Origin: Sphingomonas sp. 28-63-12
GTDB lineage: Bacteria > Pseudomonadota > Alphaproteobacteria > Sphingomonadales > Sphingomonadaceae
Assembly (NCBI GenBank): GCA_002281535.1
Contig: NCGD01000003.1
Location: 62,001 to 126,000 of the forward strand
Reading direction: 5' to 3'
Length of the DNA stretch: 64,000 nt
A program made the position numbers and the translations under genes. Shown here one piece after another: positions 18,835 to 26,444 of this stretch (the first letter of the stretch is position 1; each line of letters begins with the position of its first letter). The notes beneath the pieces are model-generated. The model was not told the origin of the DNA. It ran no database searches and saw nothing but the letters and a program-made list of their open reading frames with translations.

Positions 18835-19854
18835 GTGAAAGCCTATCAGATTGGAGACCAGACAGGACTCGACTCACTGACGCCCACGACAAGACCAGAA
18901 CTCATCCCTGGCCGTGGCGAGGCTGTGCTGCGGGTAAAGCTTGTTTGCCTCAATCATCGCGACATGCTGGTCTTGTCCGGTGCCTACGGAGCACGACGAC
19001 CGCCGGAACGCGTGCCGCTGTCCGAAGGTGTGGGCGAAGTGATCGCAATCGGGGATGGCGTGACGGGTATCCAGGTCGGCGACCGCGCGGTCTTTGCGCA
19101 TTTCGTGACGTGGATCGACGGCGGTTTTTCGCCCGCAGCGTTCGCGCATGATGTTGGCATCACCCATGATGGCTGGCTTGCCGAGCAAGTAAAAGTGCCC
19201 GCCGCTGCGCTGGTCCGGGTGCCCGACACAGTGAGCGACGAACAGGCGGCACCGCTTGCGTCCTCAGCGCTGACGGCATGGCATGCGCTGGTATCCGTCG
19301 GGCAGATTAAAGCGGGAGACCGGGTACTCGCACTGGGTACTGGCGGCGTTTCGATCTTTGCGCTGCAGCTTGCCAAGGCAAGCGGCGCGCAGGTAGCGAT
19401 TACCTCGTCGAGCGATGCGAAGCTTGATTTCGTCCGCTCGCTCGGTGCCGACATCTGCATCAATTACCGAACGACCCCGAACTGGGCGGCCGCGCTGATG
19501 GAGGCGACTGGCAACAAGGGTGCCGACATTGTCGTCGAAACCGGTGGCCAGGCAACGCTCGGCCAATCGATCTCGGCCGCTGCCGTCAATGGCCGGATCG
19601 TGATCATCGGGGCATTGGCAGGTGCAGTTGGGGAAAGCCTCCCCAACTACGCCAGCATTATCGGCAAAAATCTGACGCTGAAGGGGATTGCCGAGGGTAG
19701 CCGCGCGATGCTGACTAATCTGGTCGATGCGGTCGCTGCGAACGACATCCATCCGGTGATCGACCGGACCTTTGCCTTTGACGATGCCGCAAACGCATAT
19801 CGCTATCTTCATTCCGGCGCGCATGTCGGCAAGGTGATGATAAAAGTCAGTTGA
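18835..19854 (+). CDS. Zinc-type alcohol dehydrogenase-like MDR protein
   Basis: This is a medium-chain dehydrogenase/reductase, 339 residues from GTG 18835. That start follows TGCAGGAGAG and gives the usual N-terminus VKAYQIG; the frame is open to 18796. Seen are LVCLNHRDMLVLSG in the GroES-like domain, the cofactor motif VLALGTGGVSIFALQLAKASGA and SLGADICINYRTTPNW. The catalytic-zinc cysteine position is replaced (NHRD), so it is probably a zinc-independent NAD(P)H reductase of the YhdH/quinone-reductase-like branch despite annotation habits. It follows the aromatic-rich gene in the same operon. The substrate is unknown. Confidence 0.8.
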   Translation: MKAYQIGDQTGLDSLTPTTRPELIPGRGEAVLRVKLVCLNHRDMLVLSGAYGARRPPERVPLSEGVGEVIAIGDGVTGIQVGDRAVFAHFVTWIDGGFSPAAFAHDVGITHDGWLAEQVKVPAAALVRVPDTVSDEQAAPLASSALTAWHALVSVGQIKAGDRVLALGTGGVSIFALQLAKASGAQVAITSSSDAKLDFVRSLGADICINYRTTPNWAAALMEATGNKGADIVVETGGQATLGQSISAAAVNGRIVIIGALAGAVGESLPNYASIIGKNLTLKGIAEGSRAMLTNLVDAVAANDIHPVIDRTFAFDDAANAYRYLHSGAHVGKVMIKVS

Positions 19855-19919
19855 TCAGCCGGGAGGCGCCTCTTTCCGGGCAGCCCGATTGATCGTTGAA
19901 CGCCCGAAGGAGCAAACGG

Positions 19920-20213
19920 ATGGCAGCCTATATTGTCGCCACGGTGCGAGTGAGCGACCCCGCCAAATTCGGTGCTTATGTGAAAGCGATTGCCGGCCTG
20001 AGCGAGCGACACGGCGGCGAATATGTTGTTCGTGGCCCGATCACTGAAGTGCTGGAAGGCGATGTCGACCCGCACGAGCGCATAGTCGTCAGCCGTTTTC
20101 CGCACGCTGATGCTGCGCGAAGCTACATCGGTTCGCCGGAATATCAGGCAGCGGCCGCATTGCGCGCTGGCGCGGGAACGGTCGAAAGCAGGCTGCTCGT
20201 CGATCCAGACTGA
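19920..20213 (+). CDS. DUF1330 family protein (dimeric alpha-beta barrel)
   Basis: This 97-residue protein matches the DUF1330 ferredoxin-like family, with AAYIVATVRVSDPAKFGAYV at the start, a central GGEYVVRGP and a FPHADAARSYIGSPEYQ segment. Such small proteins form dimeric barrels and often accompany catabolic operons as isomerase-like or monooxygenase-like accessory enzymes. The ATG follows GAAGGAGCAAACGG. It lies 65 bp after the MDR gene and probably ends that transcript; it is convergent with the DUF1838 gene 14 bp away. No catalytic activity can be assigned. Confidence 0.8.
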   Translation: MAAYIVATVRVSDPAKFGAYVKAIAGLSERHGGEYVVRGPITEVLEGDVDPHERIVVSRFPHADAARSYIGSPEYQAAAALRAGAGTVESRLLVDPD

Positions 20214-20227
20214 TCGCTTCCTGTCGT

Positions 20228-21244
20228 TCAGCTTTGATGCGGCGGCATCATCGGCAATTTTGGCGGCTGGGGCGGCGCCCAACCCAACGGCACAGGCGCA
20301 GGCACTTGCTGGCGGGCATAATTTTCCAGGCTAGACAGTGACGGCCCATAGTCCTCGGTTGGCGCCGAAAGGAACTTGGGACTGATGGCGCGCGCAGCAG
20401 CGACAAGATCATCGGGCAAGTCGGCGACCGATTTGATCGTCGCGAAGTCAGTGAAATAAGAGATGTGGCCAGGCGCCTGACCCATCAGCATCCAGGGAAA
20501 CCAAGGAGTGATCCGTGACCAGGCGCCGACCAGCGGCAGATTGGTCAAAGCCGGGTTTTCGACATCCATCTTCTTGACCGTATAGATGAAGTGTTCTGAC
20601 ACCCGGTTCATCGGACCTGCCGACTCACGCACCCATTTGTCTGGCTGCAACGCGTTGGGATAATAAAGCTCTACGCCGGTACGGCAGATCAGTGTCCCAT
20701 CCGGGCCATGGCTCCAATCGAGCAGATAGGGCTTTGGTGCAGGCTTTTCGACATTCAGCCCGCCATAGCTTGGTGGAGTCGGCAATGTATTCGAAATCGT
20801 AAAGTTGAACGGATCGTTGGCGATCGGCACCACCCGAACCACTTCGTTGGTATATGGATTATGCCAGCTTTTCAGGATCACCCCGGTCTCTATGTCGCGA
20901 TAGAATACGATTTCGCGCAGCAATCGCCGCCAACTGCCGTCTTCGAGCCGCTTCATCCGAACACAACTAAACCCCTCGACATCGAGCAGCGGGCGGATTT
21001 TCTCATTGTCGCGGACCCCGTAGGCACGACCCTTGAGCCAGCCGATTTTTTCCTTGGTCGGATCGACGTCGCCGTCCATTCGCGCAAACGTGTCTCGGTT
21101 CCAATTGGGGTCGAGGAAGTCCACCTTGGTCACAAAATCGATCTTCGACCCGACCCTCGCCATCGCGCTGGGCGATGCCGCAAATCCCGCCGCGATCGCC
21201 GCAAGCCCCAGTCCTTCGCGCCGACTAACCAGAACTTTCGTCAT
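20228..21244 (-). CDS. DUF1838 family protein with Tat-type signal
   Basis: This 338-residue protein has an N-terminal SRREGLGLAAIAAGFAASPSAMA segment, a twin-arginine motif followed by a hydrophobic stretch and an A-M-A cleavage site, so it is probably exported folded to the periplasm. The mature part matches DUF1838: repeated aromatic blocks such as YRDIETGVILKSWHNPYTNE and FNFTISNTLP, and a Pro-rich C-terminus. The family has no established function. It is antiparallel to the reductase operon and co-directional with the flavin monooxygenase 130 bp upstream, so it may act on an imported aromatic before uptake; that is conjecture. Confidence 0.75.
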   Translation of the reverse strand: MTKVLVSRREGLGLAAIAAGFAASPSAMARVGSKIDFVTKVDFLDPNWNRDTFARMDGDVDPTKEKIGWLKGRAYGVRDNEKIRPLLDVEGFSCVRMKRLEDGSWRRLLREIVFYRDIETGVILKSWHNPYTNEVVRVVPIANDPFNFTISNTLPTPPSYGGLNVEKPAPKPYLLDWSHGPDGTLICRTGVELYYPNALQPDKWVRESAGPMNRVSEHFIYTVKKMDVENPALTNLPLVGAWSRITPWFPWMLMGQAPGHISYFTDFATIKSVADLPDDLVAAARAISPKFLSAPTEDYGPSLSSLENYARQQVPAPVPLGWAPPQPPKLPMMPPHQS

Positions 21245-21376
21245 TTACAGACCTCTCATCCGATACTCACCGTTTTGGCAAATTGCCGCTTGCGCAGTTG
21301 TGCCCGCCACTAGTCCGATTGTTTTGACCGGCTGGCGAACATAAAGGCAATCATTCACGCGTCATCATCGCCATAT

Positions 21377-22594
21377 TCAGCGGATATCCGCTTCTTGCTG
21401 AAGGCTTTCGTACATCGATTGCCGCATCAGGTAATCCCTGCGCAATCCATCATCGCGCGCGATCCGCGCCATCTGAATTTCCTGGTTTCGCCCGCCCGAA
21501 CCGTCACCGGCTTCGAGCATCTTCTTGTTCGCTATGGTTTGTGTCTGCACGAAGCTTTTGGCAACGCTGCGCCGCTGACGGTCGTAAAGGTCGAGCGCCG
21601 TATCGGCGTCTGCTCCGTCGATTAGGATGTCGCGCAACTTGCGGGTCAGGTTCCAAACATCATGGACGCCGGAGTTCATGCCGAAGCCACCCAGCGGATT
21701 GTTCAGATGGGCTGCATCGCCGGCCAACAACACGCGACCGTGCCGAAAATTGGCGGCTACCCGCTGATGCACCCGGTACAAGGTGCGGTGATAGGTTTCG
21801 ATGTTGTCGTCGTTACCCAGCAAGCCGCCGAAGACACTGTCCTTATTCGCATCGCACAGAAGGTCCTCTGCGGGCGTGTCGATTTCGGTCGGGACAAGCA
21901 CGCGCCAAAATTCCGGCACGCGCAGCAGCACATACCACTGGTCCTGATCGGAAACATAATTGACGTTCGCCAGCCCATCGAGATGCTCCTCAATCGGATA
22001 CCGAGTCGACAGCGTCAAAAAACGTTCGGGATAGGTGAACCCCTGGAATTCGGTGCCCGTCCATTTTCGCACCGTGGAGTTCGCACCGTCCGCGCCAATC
22101 AGGTAGTCAGCGCGGAAATGTTCAACGGCAGTTGGCGTCTCGACCGCCACTGAAATGCCTTGACTATCCTGCGTATAGCCAAGCACGCGCCGGTTGAAGA
22201 TCGCCTGCCCGGTCGGCATGGCATCGAGCTTGGCTATTACAAGCCGAGCGATCTTGTATTGCTCGCACTGCAGCCGATAGGGATGGGCCGAAACATCGGC
22301 CAATTCGCCCAGATCGAATTCTATCGCTTCGCCGCTGCGACGATTGCGATATTGATAAATCGGCGCGCGCAGCCCGATCCGGTCAAGTTCGTCGAGCAGA
22401 CCAAGCTCGTCGAGCATATCCAGGGTGGGCGGATGGAGCGTGGATGCACGCATGTCTTCCGGGCAATCGGGCAATGCCTCCAGCAGGATAGTATCGATCC
22501 CAGTAATCGCAAGCTGATACGCCGCGAGCGCGCCGACTGGCCCTCCTCCTGCAACGATAACACGGGCCCGCTTCAGTTCAGTCTGGCTGCCCAT
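21377..22594 (-). CDS. FAD-dependent aromatic monooxygenase (PHBH/MhpA fold)
   Basis: This is a single-component flavin hydroxylase, 405 residues. It has the FAD-binding motif RVIVAGGGPVGALAAYQL at the N-terminus, the conserved DG motif in YLIGADGANSTVRKW near 170 and the second FAD motif GRVLLAGDAAHLNNPLGGFGMNSG near 290. The start ATG at 22594 precedes the first FAD strand directly; the frame stays open to 22807 but the extension is not conserved-looking. Relatives hydroxylate phenolic or N-heteroaromatic rings using NAD(P)H and O2. This is the only ring-hydroxylating enzyme in the left island and so a candidate for the first committed step. It is divergent from the racemase-like gene. Confidence 0.85.
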   Translation of the reverse strand: MGSQTELKRARVIVAGGGPVGALAAYQLAITGIDTILLEALPDCPEDMRASTLHPPTLDMLDELGLLDELDRIGLRAPIYQYRNRRSGEAIEFDLGELADVSAHPYRLQCEQYKIARLVIAKLDAMPTGQAIFNRRVLGYTQDSQGISVAVETPTAVEHFRADYLIGADGANSTVRKWTGTEFQGFTYPERFLTLSTRYPIEEHLDGLANVNYVSDQDQWYVLLRVPEFWRVLVPTEIDTPAEDLLCDANKDSVFGGLLGNDDNIETYHRTLYRVHQRVAANFRHGRVLLAGDAAHLNNPLGGFGMNSGVHDVWNLTRKLRDILIDGADADTALDLYDRQRRSVAKSFVQTQTIANKKMLEAGDGSGGRNQEIQMARIARDDGLRRDYLMRQSMYESLQQEADIR

Positions 22595-22843
22595 GGGCCC
22601 CGATTTCCCCGCAAAAACAAATTTCCTTGGTCGCCATGCGATTAGCGCGCTGGAAATTGTTCGGGATGCGGGTCGTTCGATAATGTTCGCCAGACGGGCA
22701 AAGCCACCAACCGGCTCGAGCCTTGGCAGCAAAACTTGCTTCGCCGATCTCGCGGCGCATGATGATCCGCCGGCAATGCGTCGCCAATGTTGTTCTGCGT
22801 TTCGCAATCAGGCGGTTTGTCCGTCAGACGCTAGGGAAAGGGT
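22595..22843. promoter_or_regulatory. Divergent intergenic region (monooxygenase / racemase-like gene)
   Basis: This 249-bp gap lies between divergent starts and should hold both promoters. I saw no strong -35/-10 pair or long palindrome. The frames reading out of the neighbouring genes show no recognisable protein. Confidence 0.35.
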
Positions 22844-23608
22844 GTGGGCGTGGTGGATTCTCTTGGCTCGCGGATGAAATTTGCGGTGGTCGCGCCTTCG
22901 ACAAACACCAGCGTCGAGCCAGAATATGCATCAATGCAGCCGCGCGGTGTGACCAACCATTTCTCGCGCATCGCCATCCCTGATACCCGCGTGACCGACG
23001 ATGCGAGCTTCATGGTTATGCTCCAGTCGATACGCGACGCCACCTTTGATGCAGTCGATGTTTCAATGTCGATGGATCCCGGATGCGTCATCATGGGCAT
23101 GTCGGCGGAAACATTCTGGGACGGTGCCAAAGGGGCCGAGCAACTCCACAAGAAAATGGTTGAACGCACCGGCGGCGTCCCCGTGATCATGGGCTCGACC
23201 GCAGTCGATTCTGCGATCAAGGCTTATGAACAGGATCGCGGGCCAATCAGGAAAATCGGCATCGTAACGCCCTATATGCCGGTGGGAGACAAGAATGTTC
23301 GTCGGTTCTTCGAAGATCAGGGCTACGAAGTCGTCCATCTTGTCGGATTGAAATCGCCGTCGCCCATGCTGATCGCCCATGAATCGAAACATGTGCTGAA
23401 AAACGCAGCGATTGCAGTGTCACAAGGCGTCGACGCCATCATCCAGGCAGGCACTAATCTGGCGTTTGCGGAAGTGGCGGCGATAGCCGAATTCTGGCTC
23501 GAGAAGCCGGTGATCGCGATCAACACGGCGACCTACTGGCACGCGCTGCGGTCGATGGGCATTACCGATCAGATGGATGGTTTCGGCACGCTGCTTAGTC
23601 GCTATTGA
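22844..23608 (+). CDS. Asp/Glu racemase superfamily protein (maleate isomerase/arylmalonate decarboxylase-like)
   Basis: This 254-residue protein has the two-domain Asp/Glu racemase fold. APSTNTSVEPE at 17-27 is the N-terminal substrate loop of maleate isomerases and arylmalonate decarboxylases, IVTPYMPVGDKNVRRF (140-155) starts the second half and TATYWHALRS lies near the end. By my alignment the first catalytic position is Gly85 (VIMGMS) and the second is Ala202 (IIQAGTN), so neither catalytic cysteine is present; the only cysteine is Cys81. It begins at GTG 22844 or 22850 after AGGGAAAGGG and sits 10 bp before the PuuE-like gene. A role on a maleate-like intermediate is likely, but the mechanism is unclear. 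Confidence 0.78.
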   Translation: MGVVDSLGSRMKFAVVAPSTNTSVEPEYASMQPRGVTNHFSRIAIPDTRVTDDASFMVMLQSIRDATFDAVDVSMSMDPGCVIMGMSAETFWDGAKGAEQLHKKMVERTGGVPVIMGSTAVDSAIKAYEQDRGPIRKIGIVTPYMPVGDKNVRRFFEDQGYEVVHLVGLKSPSPMLIAHESKHVLKNAAIAVSQGVDAIIQAGTNLAFAEVAAIAEFWLEKPVIAINTATYWHALRSMGITDQMDGFGTLLSRY

Positions 23609-23618
23609 GGGACAGACG

Positions 23619-24533
23619 ATGGATTACGATTATCTTCCCCTGCCGCAGCGAAAGCCACTTCACTGGCCGGGCGGTGCGCGCGTTGCGTTGGTCCTGACCT
23701 TCAATTTGGAAACCTGGGATCTGACGAAGGATACCGACAAGCCCTATTATGCTGGGGGGCCATCGATCCTGCCGGATATTTTACCCGGCAACGTGCCTGA
23801 TTTTCCCAACTATAGCTGGCGGGAATATGGCCAGCGGATCGGTATTTGGCGACTGCTCGACCTGTTCGACGGTCTGGGCGTAAAGGCCAGCTGCACGACA
23901 AACGCAGTTACATTTGAGCGCCGCCGGGCGATGACCGATGCAGTCCTGGAACGCGGTTGGGAATTGCTGGCGCATAACTGGGAACAAGGCGAGCTACTGA
24001 CCAATTTCGCCAATGATCCTGCGGCGGAACGCGCCGTTATTCTGCGCACACTTGAACAGTTCGAGACCTATGTCGGGCGCAAATCGCGCGGCTGGCTGTC
24101 GTCGTCGCTTCGCGGCACGTTGCAAACGGCTGATATTCTGGCCGAACAGGGCTGTTCTTTTTACTGCGACATCATGAACGACGACCAGCCCTATCTGATC
24201 CGCACGCCCAAAGGCCCGATCGTGTCGATACCCTATTCAAACGAGATCAACGACTTCACCTTCATTACCCGCAAAAACTATACCACGGATCAGTTTCGCG
24301 ACGCTTTGATCGAGGAGCTCGACGTACTCTACGCTGAAGGCGCAATTACCGGGCGTATCATGAATGTCGGACTGCACCCCCATGTGTCCGGTCGCGCGCA
24401 CCGAATTCGTGCGCTGCGCGAGTTTATAGAGCACGCCAAGACGTTGCCGGGCATCTGGTGGGCAACGCGCGAAGAAATTGCGGACTGGTATCTGGCCAAT
24501 CATGAATCACACATACCCGGTCAACTTGGCTGA
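23619..24533 (+). CDS. Polysaccharide-deacetylase-fold amidohydrolase (PuuE allantoinase/cyclic imide hydrolase-like)
   Basis: This 304-residue protein has the NodB-like deacetylase fold in its PuuE-type variant. It opens LPLPQRKPLHWPGGARVAL, then WREYGQRIGIWRLLDLFDG near 65, VKASCTTNAVTFERR near 90 and WELLAHNWEQGE near 115, and ends with NVGLHPHVSGRAHRIRALREF. PuuE relatives open cyclic amides (allantoin), and some characterised imidases belong here. The ATG at 23619 follows GAGGGACAGACG and lies 10 bp after the racemase-like gene, so the two are co-transcribed; a strong hairpin follows 20 bp after the stop. Cyclic imide or ureide opening feeding the NicF-like half-amidase is a reasonable inference. 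Confidence 0.8.
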   Translation: MDYDYLPLPQRKPLHWPGGARVALVLTFNLETWDLTKDTDKPYYAGGPSILPDILPGNVPDFPNYSWREYGQRIGIWRLLDLFDGLGVKASCTTNAVTFERRRAMTDAVLERGWELLAHNWEQGELLTNFANDPAAERAVILRTLEQFETYVGRKSRGWLSSSLRGTLQTADILAEQGCSFYCDIMNDDQPYLIRTPKGPIVSIPYSNEINDFTFITRKNYTTDQFRDALIEELDVLYAEGAITGRIMNVGLHPHVSGRAHRIRALREFIEHAKTLPGIWWATREEIADWYLANHESHIPGQLG

Positions 24534-24552
24534 ATCGCGGTCGGTCGATTGT

Positions 24553-24578
24553 GCGCCCGGCAGGGTGCTGCCGGGCGC
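24553..24578 (+). terminator. Hairpin terminator after the deacetylase-fold gene
   Basis: Ten-base perfect arms GCGCCCGGCA / TGCCGGGCGC enclose a 6-base loop, 20 bp after the stop codon. The downstream T-run is weak (TCTCAGTCT), so efficiency is uncertain. Confidence 0.6.
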
Positions 24579-24584
24579 TCTCAG

Positions 24585-24768
24585 TCTAATGCGAACTCGT
24601 TGCTCCACAATGCAATCGGGTCTGTGGGGTCGACGTCTGACTTGCAAGGGACTGCTAGTCCGCGCAGGCCGCGGAGCGGTGCTCCTTGAAGGTCTGGCGG
24701 TCTGCGCTGTGGCGTTCGTTGTTGCAGTGATTATGGACGGCAGCATGGACGCTGGCGAACTTTTGTAG
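24585..24768 (-). pseudogene. Probable transposase C-terminal relic (IS6-like)
   Basis: Read on the minus strand from 24768, the frame gives FASVHAAVHNHCNNERH, then DRQTFKEHRSAACAD, a stop codon, and QSLAS. This resembles the C-terminal helix of IS6-type transposases, with an in-frame stop where a tryptophan is expected. Only this short piece survives, so the family call is tentative. Confidence 0.35.
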
Positions 24769-24770
24769 GT

Positions 24771-24914
24771 TTCATCCGCCTGAACGAGACGCTGTTCGCG
24801 TCCCTGAGCCATGCGTGGGCGGTGCTGCGGGCATCACGCGACAACTACAACCACGTGCGGTCGAATAGCGGGATAGGCGGGTTGCACAACCCGACCCGTC
24901 AGGACACCCTGTGA
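24771..24914 (+). pseudogene. IS3-family transposase C-terminal fragment (plus-strand copy)
   Basis: The frame from 24771 to the stop at 24912-24914 reads RLNETLFASLSHAWAVL and later DNYNHVRSNSGIGGL, the last helix and tail of an IS3-family (OrfB-type) DDE transposase. Everything upstream, including the catalytic residues, is missing, and some conserved residues have decayed (RSNSG for RPHSG). A related copy lies in opposite orientation just downstream. Confidence 0.6.
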
Positions 24915-24993
24915 GGGTCCCCCGGTTTCTCATCCAGGTCGACGGTGAGTATCCGGTCTTCATCACGGCCTTGCGGGCGGGGTTGTACAACCC
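24879..24993. repeat. Pair of 14-bp palindromes GGGTTGYRCAACCC
   Basis: GGGTTGCACAACCC at 24879-24892 and GGGTTGTACAACCC at 24980-24993 are each near-perfect palindromes, about 100 bp apart, inside the inverted transposase relics. They are probably homologous sites in the two copies. Confidence 0.5.
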
Positions 24994-25128
24994 GCCTGGC
25001 AGCATCCCCGGGGGCCAGCCCGCCCTATCCCGCGATGCGGCCGCCCATGGTTGTATTCGTCGCGCCAGCTGCCAAGCATCGACCGGGCATGGCTCAGGGA
25101 CGCGAACAGCCTCTCGTTCAGCCGCCTT
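24915..25128 (-). pseudogene. IS3-family transposase C-terminal fragment (minus-strand copy)
   Basis: Read from about 25126 on the minus strand, RRLNERLFASLSHARSM and WRDEYNHGRPHRGIG give the same transposase tail as the plus-strand fragment, nearly base-for-base over its first 40 bases. The frame shifts after GIG, and a downstream piece (KTGYSPSTW) appears in another frame. The two fragments therefore form an inverted pair with their 3' ends facing each other. Neither could encode a functional protein. Confidence 0.55.
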
Positions 25129-25238
25129 ATCGGCGACTCCCAAAAGCGGGCTTCCGATGGCTGAGGCCGACGCCCGGGCTTATTGATTCAGCATCTGGCG
25201 CGGATCCTCAGCGGACCGATTGAATAGATTATCTGTTG

Positions 25239-26444
25239 ATGCATTCGGTTGCCGCGGCCAATAAAATTGATAATGTTCCACTTATGTACCAAAAATATCA
25301 ACCGTCACGCGCAGCAGCATTGGCTGCGCTTGAAGCCTTTTTGCCGCAAGCCGGGCGACGCTACACGGAGCAGCGTAATTTTGATCACGGGCCTGTGAAT
25401 AGGGCCAACATTTCTATGCTATCGCCCTACATCCGGCATCGGATGATCACCGAGCATGAAGTCATTACGCGCGTGCTGACGCGTCACCGCTTTGTTGATG
25501 CCGAAAAGTTCATTCAGGAGGTGTGTTGGCGGACCTATTGGAAGGGTTGGCTGGAGATGCGGCCGTCTGTTTGGGCCCGATATCAGGCAGATGTCGCCAA
25601 TTTACCTCACTCAGCTACCTATGATGCTGCTTGCGCTGGCAAAACCGGGATTGACTGTTTTGATGCCTGGGCAATGGAGCTGAAGGCAACGGGCTACCTC
25701 CACAATCATGCGCGGATGTGGTTTGCGAGTCTGTGGATTTTTACGCTCGGCCTTCCTTGGCAGCTTGGGGCAGATTTCTTCTATCATTATCTGCTTGATG
25801 GTGACCCGGCGTCCAACACGCTGTCATGGCGCTGGGTGGCGGGGTTGCAGACGGCGGGTAAGACTTATCTTGCTCAAGCCGACAACATCACGAAATTCAC
25901 CAATGGCCGGTTTACGCCCAACTCCTTTGTCCGTGTAGCCGGGCCGCCAAGCGAAGCGCCATGGGCAGCGGCTGCAATCAGTACGACGCCAGCGCTGCCC
26001 AAGGGGGCGGTCGGCTTGCTCGTGACCGAGGAGGATTTGCATCCTGAAAGCATTGATTATGGGGCATCACGGATAACAGCGCTTGCAGCCGCCCCGTTGG
26101 GCAACGGCCTATCAGCCGGCGTAAGCGCCTTCATCAACGGCGCGATTAGTGAAGCGCTGAAAAGGGGCGCGGCCCAATGGCGCGCACCGGCAGAATTGAT
26201 CGACACCCTGGATCCGGAAGGTCTGATCGATTGGGCGCAGGCGCATAAGCTGAACACAATTGTGACTGCTTACACCCCGGTCGGGCCGGTAAGTGACCGA
26301 TTGGCTGCAATTGCTCCCGTGCTTGCCTCAGCAGGGATTACAGTAGTCCCGGTCCGCCGCGATTGGGATAGCGCTGCCTGGCCCCACGCAGCCAAGGGTT
26401 TCTTCGCTTTCAAGGACAAAATTCCCGGATTAATTGGTCTATGA
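25239..26444 (+). CDS. Photolyase-superfamily FAD-binding protein with permuted layout
   Basis: This protein of about 400 residues starts directly with the photolyase/cryptochrome FAD-binding domain: [55 protein letters not shown] and [24 protein letters not shown], spanning about 35-230. The remaining 170 residues contain an alpha/beta-like section ([36 protein letters not shown]) that resembles a Rossmann-type lobe placed after, not before, the FAD domain. The start is uncertain (ATG 25239 or 25284; no good RBS). The gene overlaps the next photolyase by 4 bp, so the two are coupled. It may be a light sensor or repair partner; no activity is established. Confidence 0.72.
   Translation: MHSVAAANKIDNVPLMYQKYQPSRAAALAALEAFLPQAGRRYTEQRNFDHGPVNRANISMLSPYIRHRMITEHEVITRVLTRHRFVDAEKFIQEVCWRTYWKGWLEMRPSVWARYQADVANLPHSATYDAACAGKTGIDCFDAWAMELKATGYLHNHARMWFASLWIFTLGLPWQLGADFFYHYLLDGDPASNTLSWRWVAGLQTAGKTYLAQADNITKFTNGRFTPNSFVRVAGPPSEAPWAAAAISTTPALPKGAVGLLVTEEDLHPESIDYGASRITALAAAPLGNGLSAGVSAFINGAISEALKRGAAQWRAPAELIDTLDPEGLIDWAQAHKLNTIVTAYTPVGPVSDRLAAIAPVLASAGITVVPVRRDWDSAAWPHAAKGFFAFKDKIPGLIGL

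Noticed and set aside
24879..24993. The two GGGTTG..CAACCC palindromes as phage or integron attachment sites
   Set aside because: No integrase is nearby and both lie inside homologous transposase relics, so common descent explains them.
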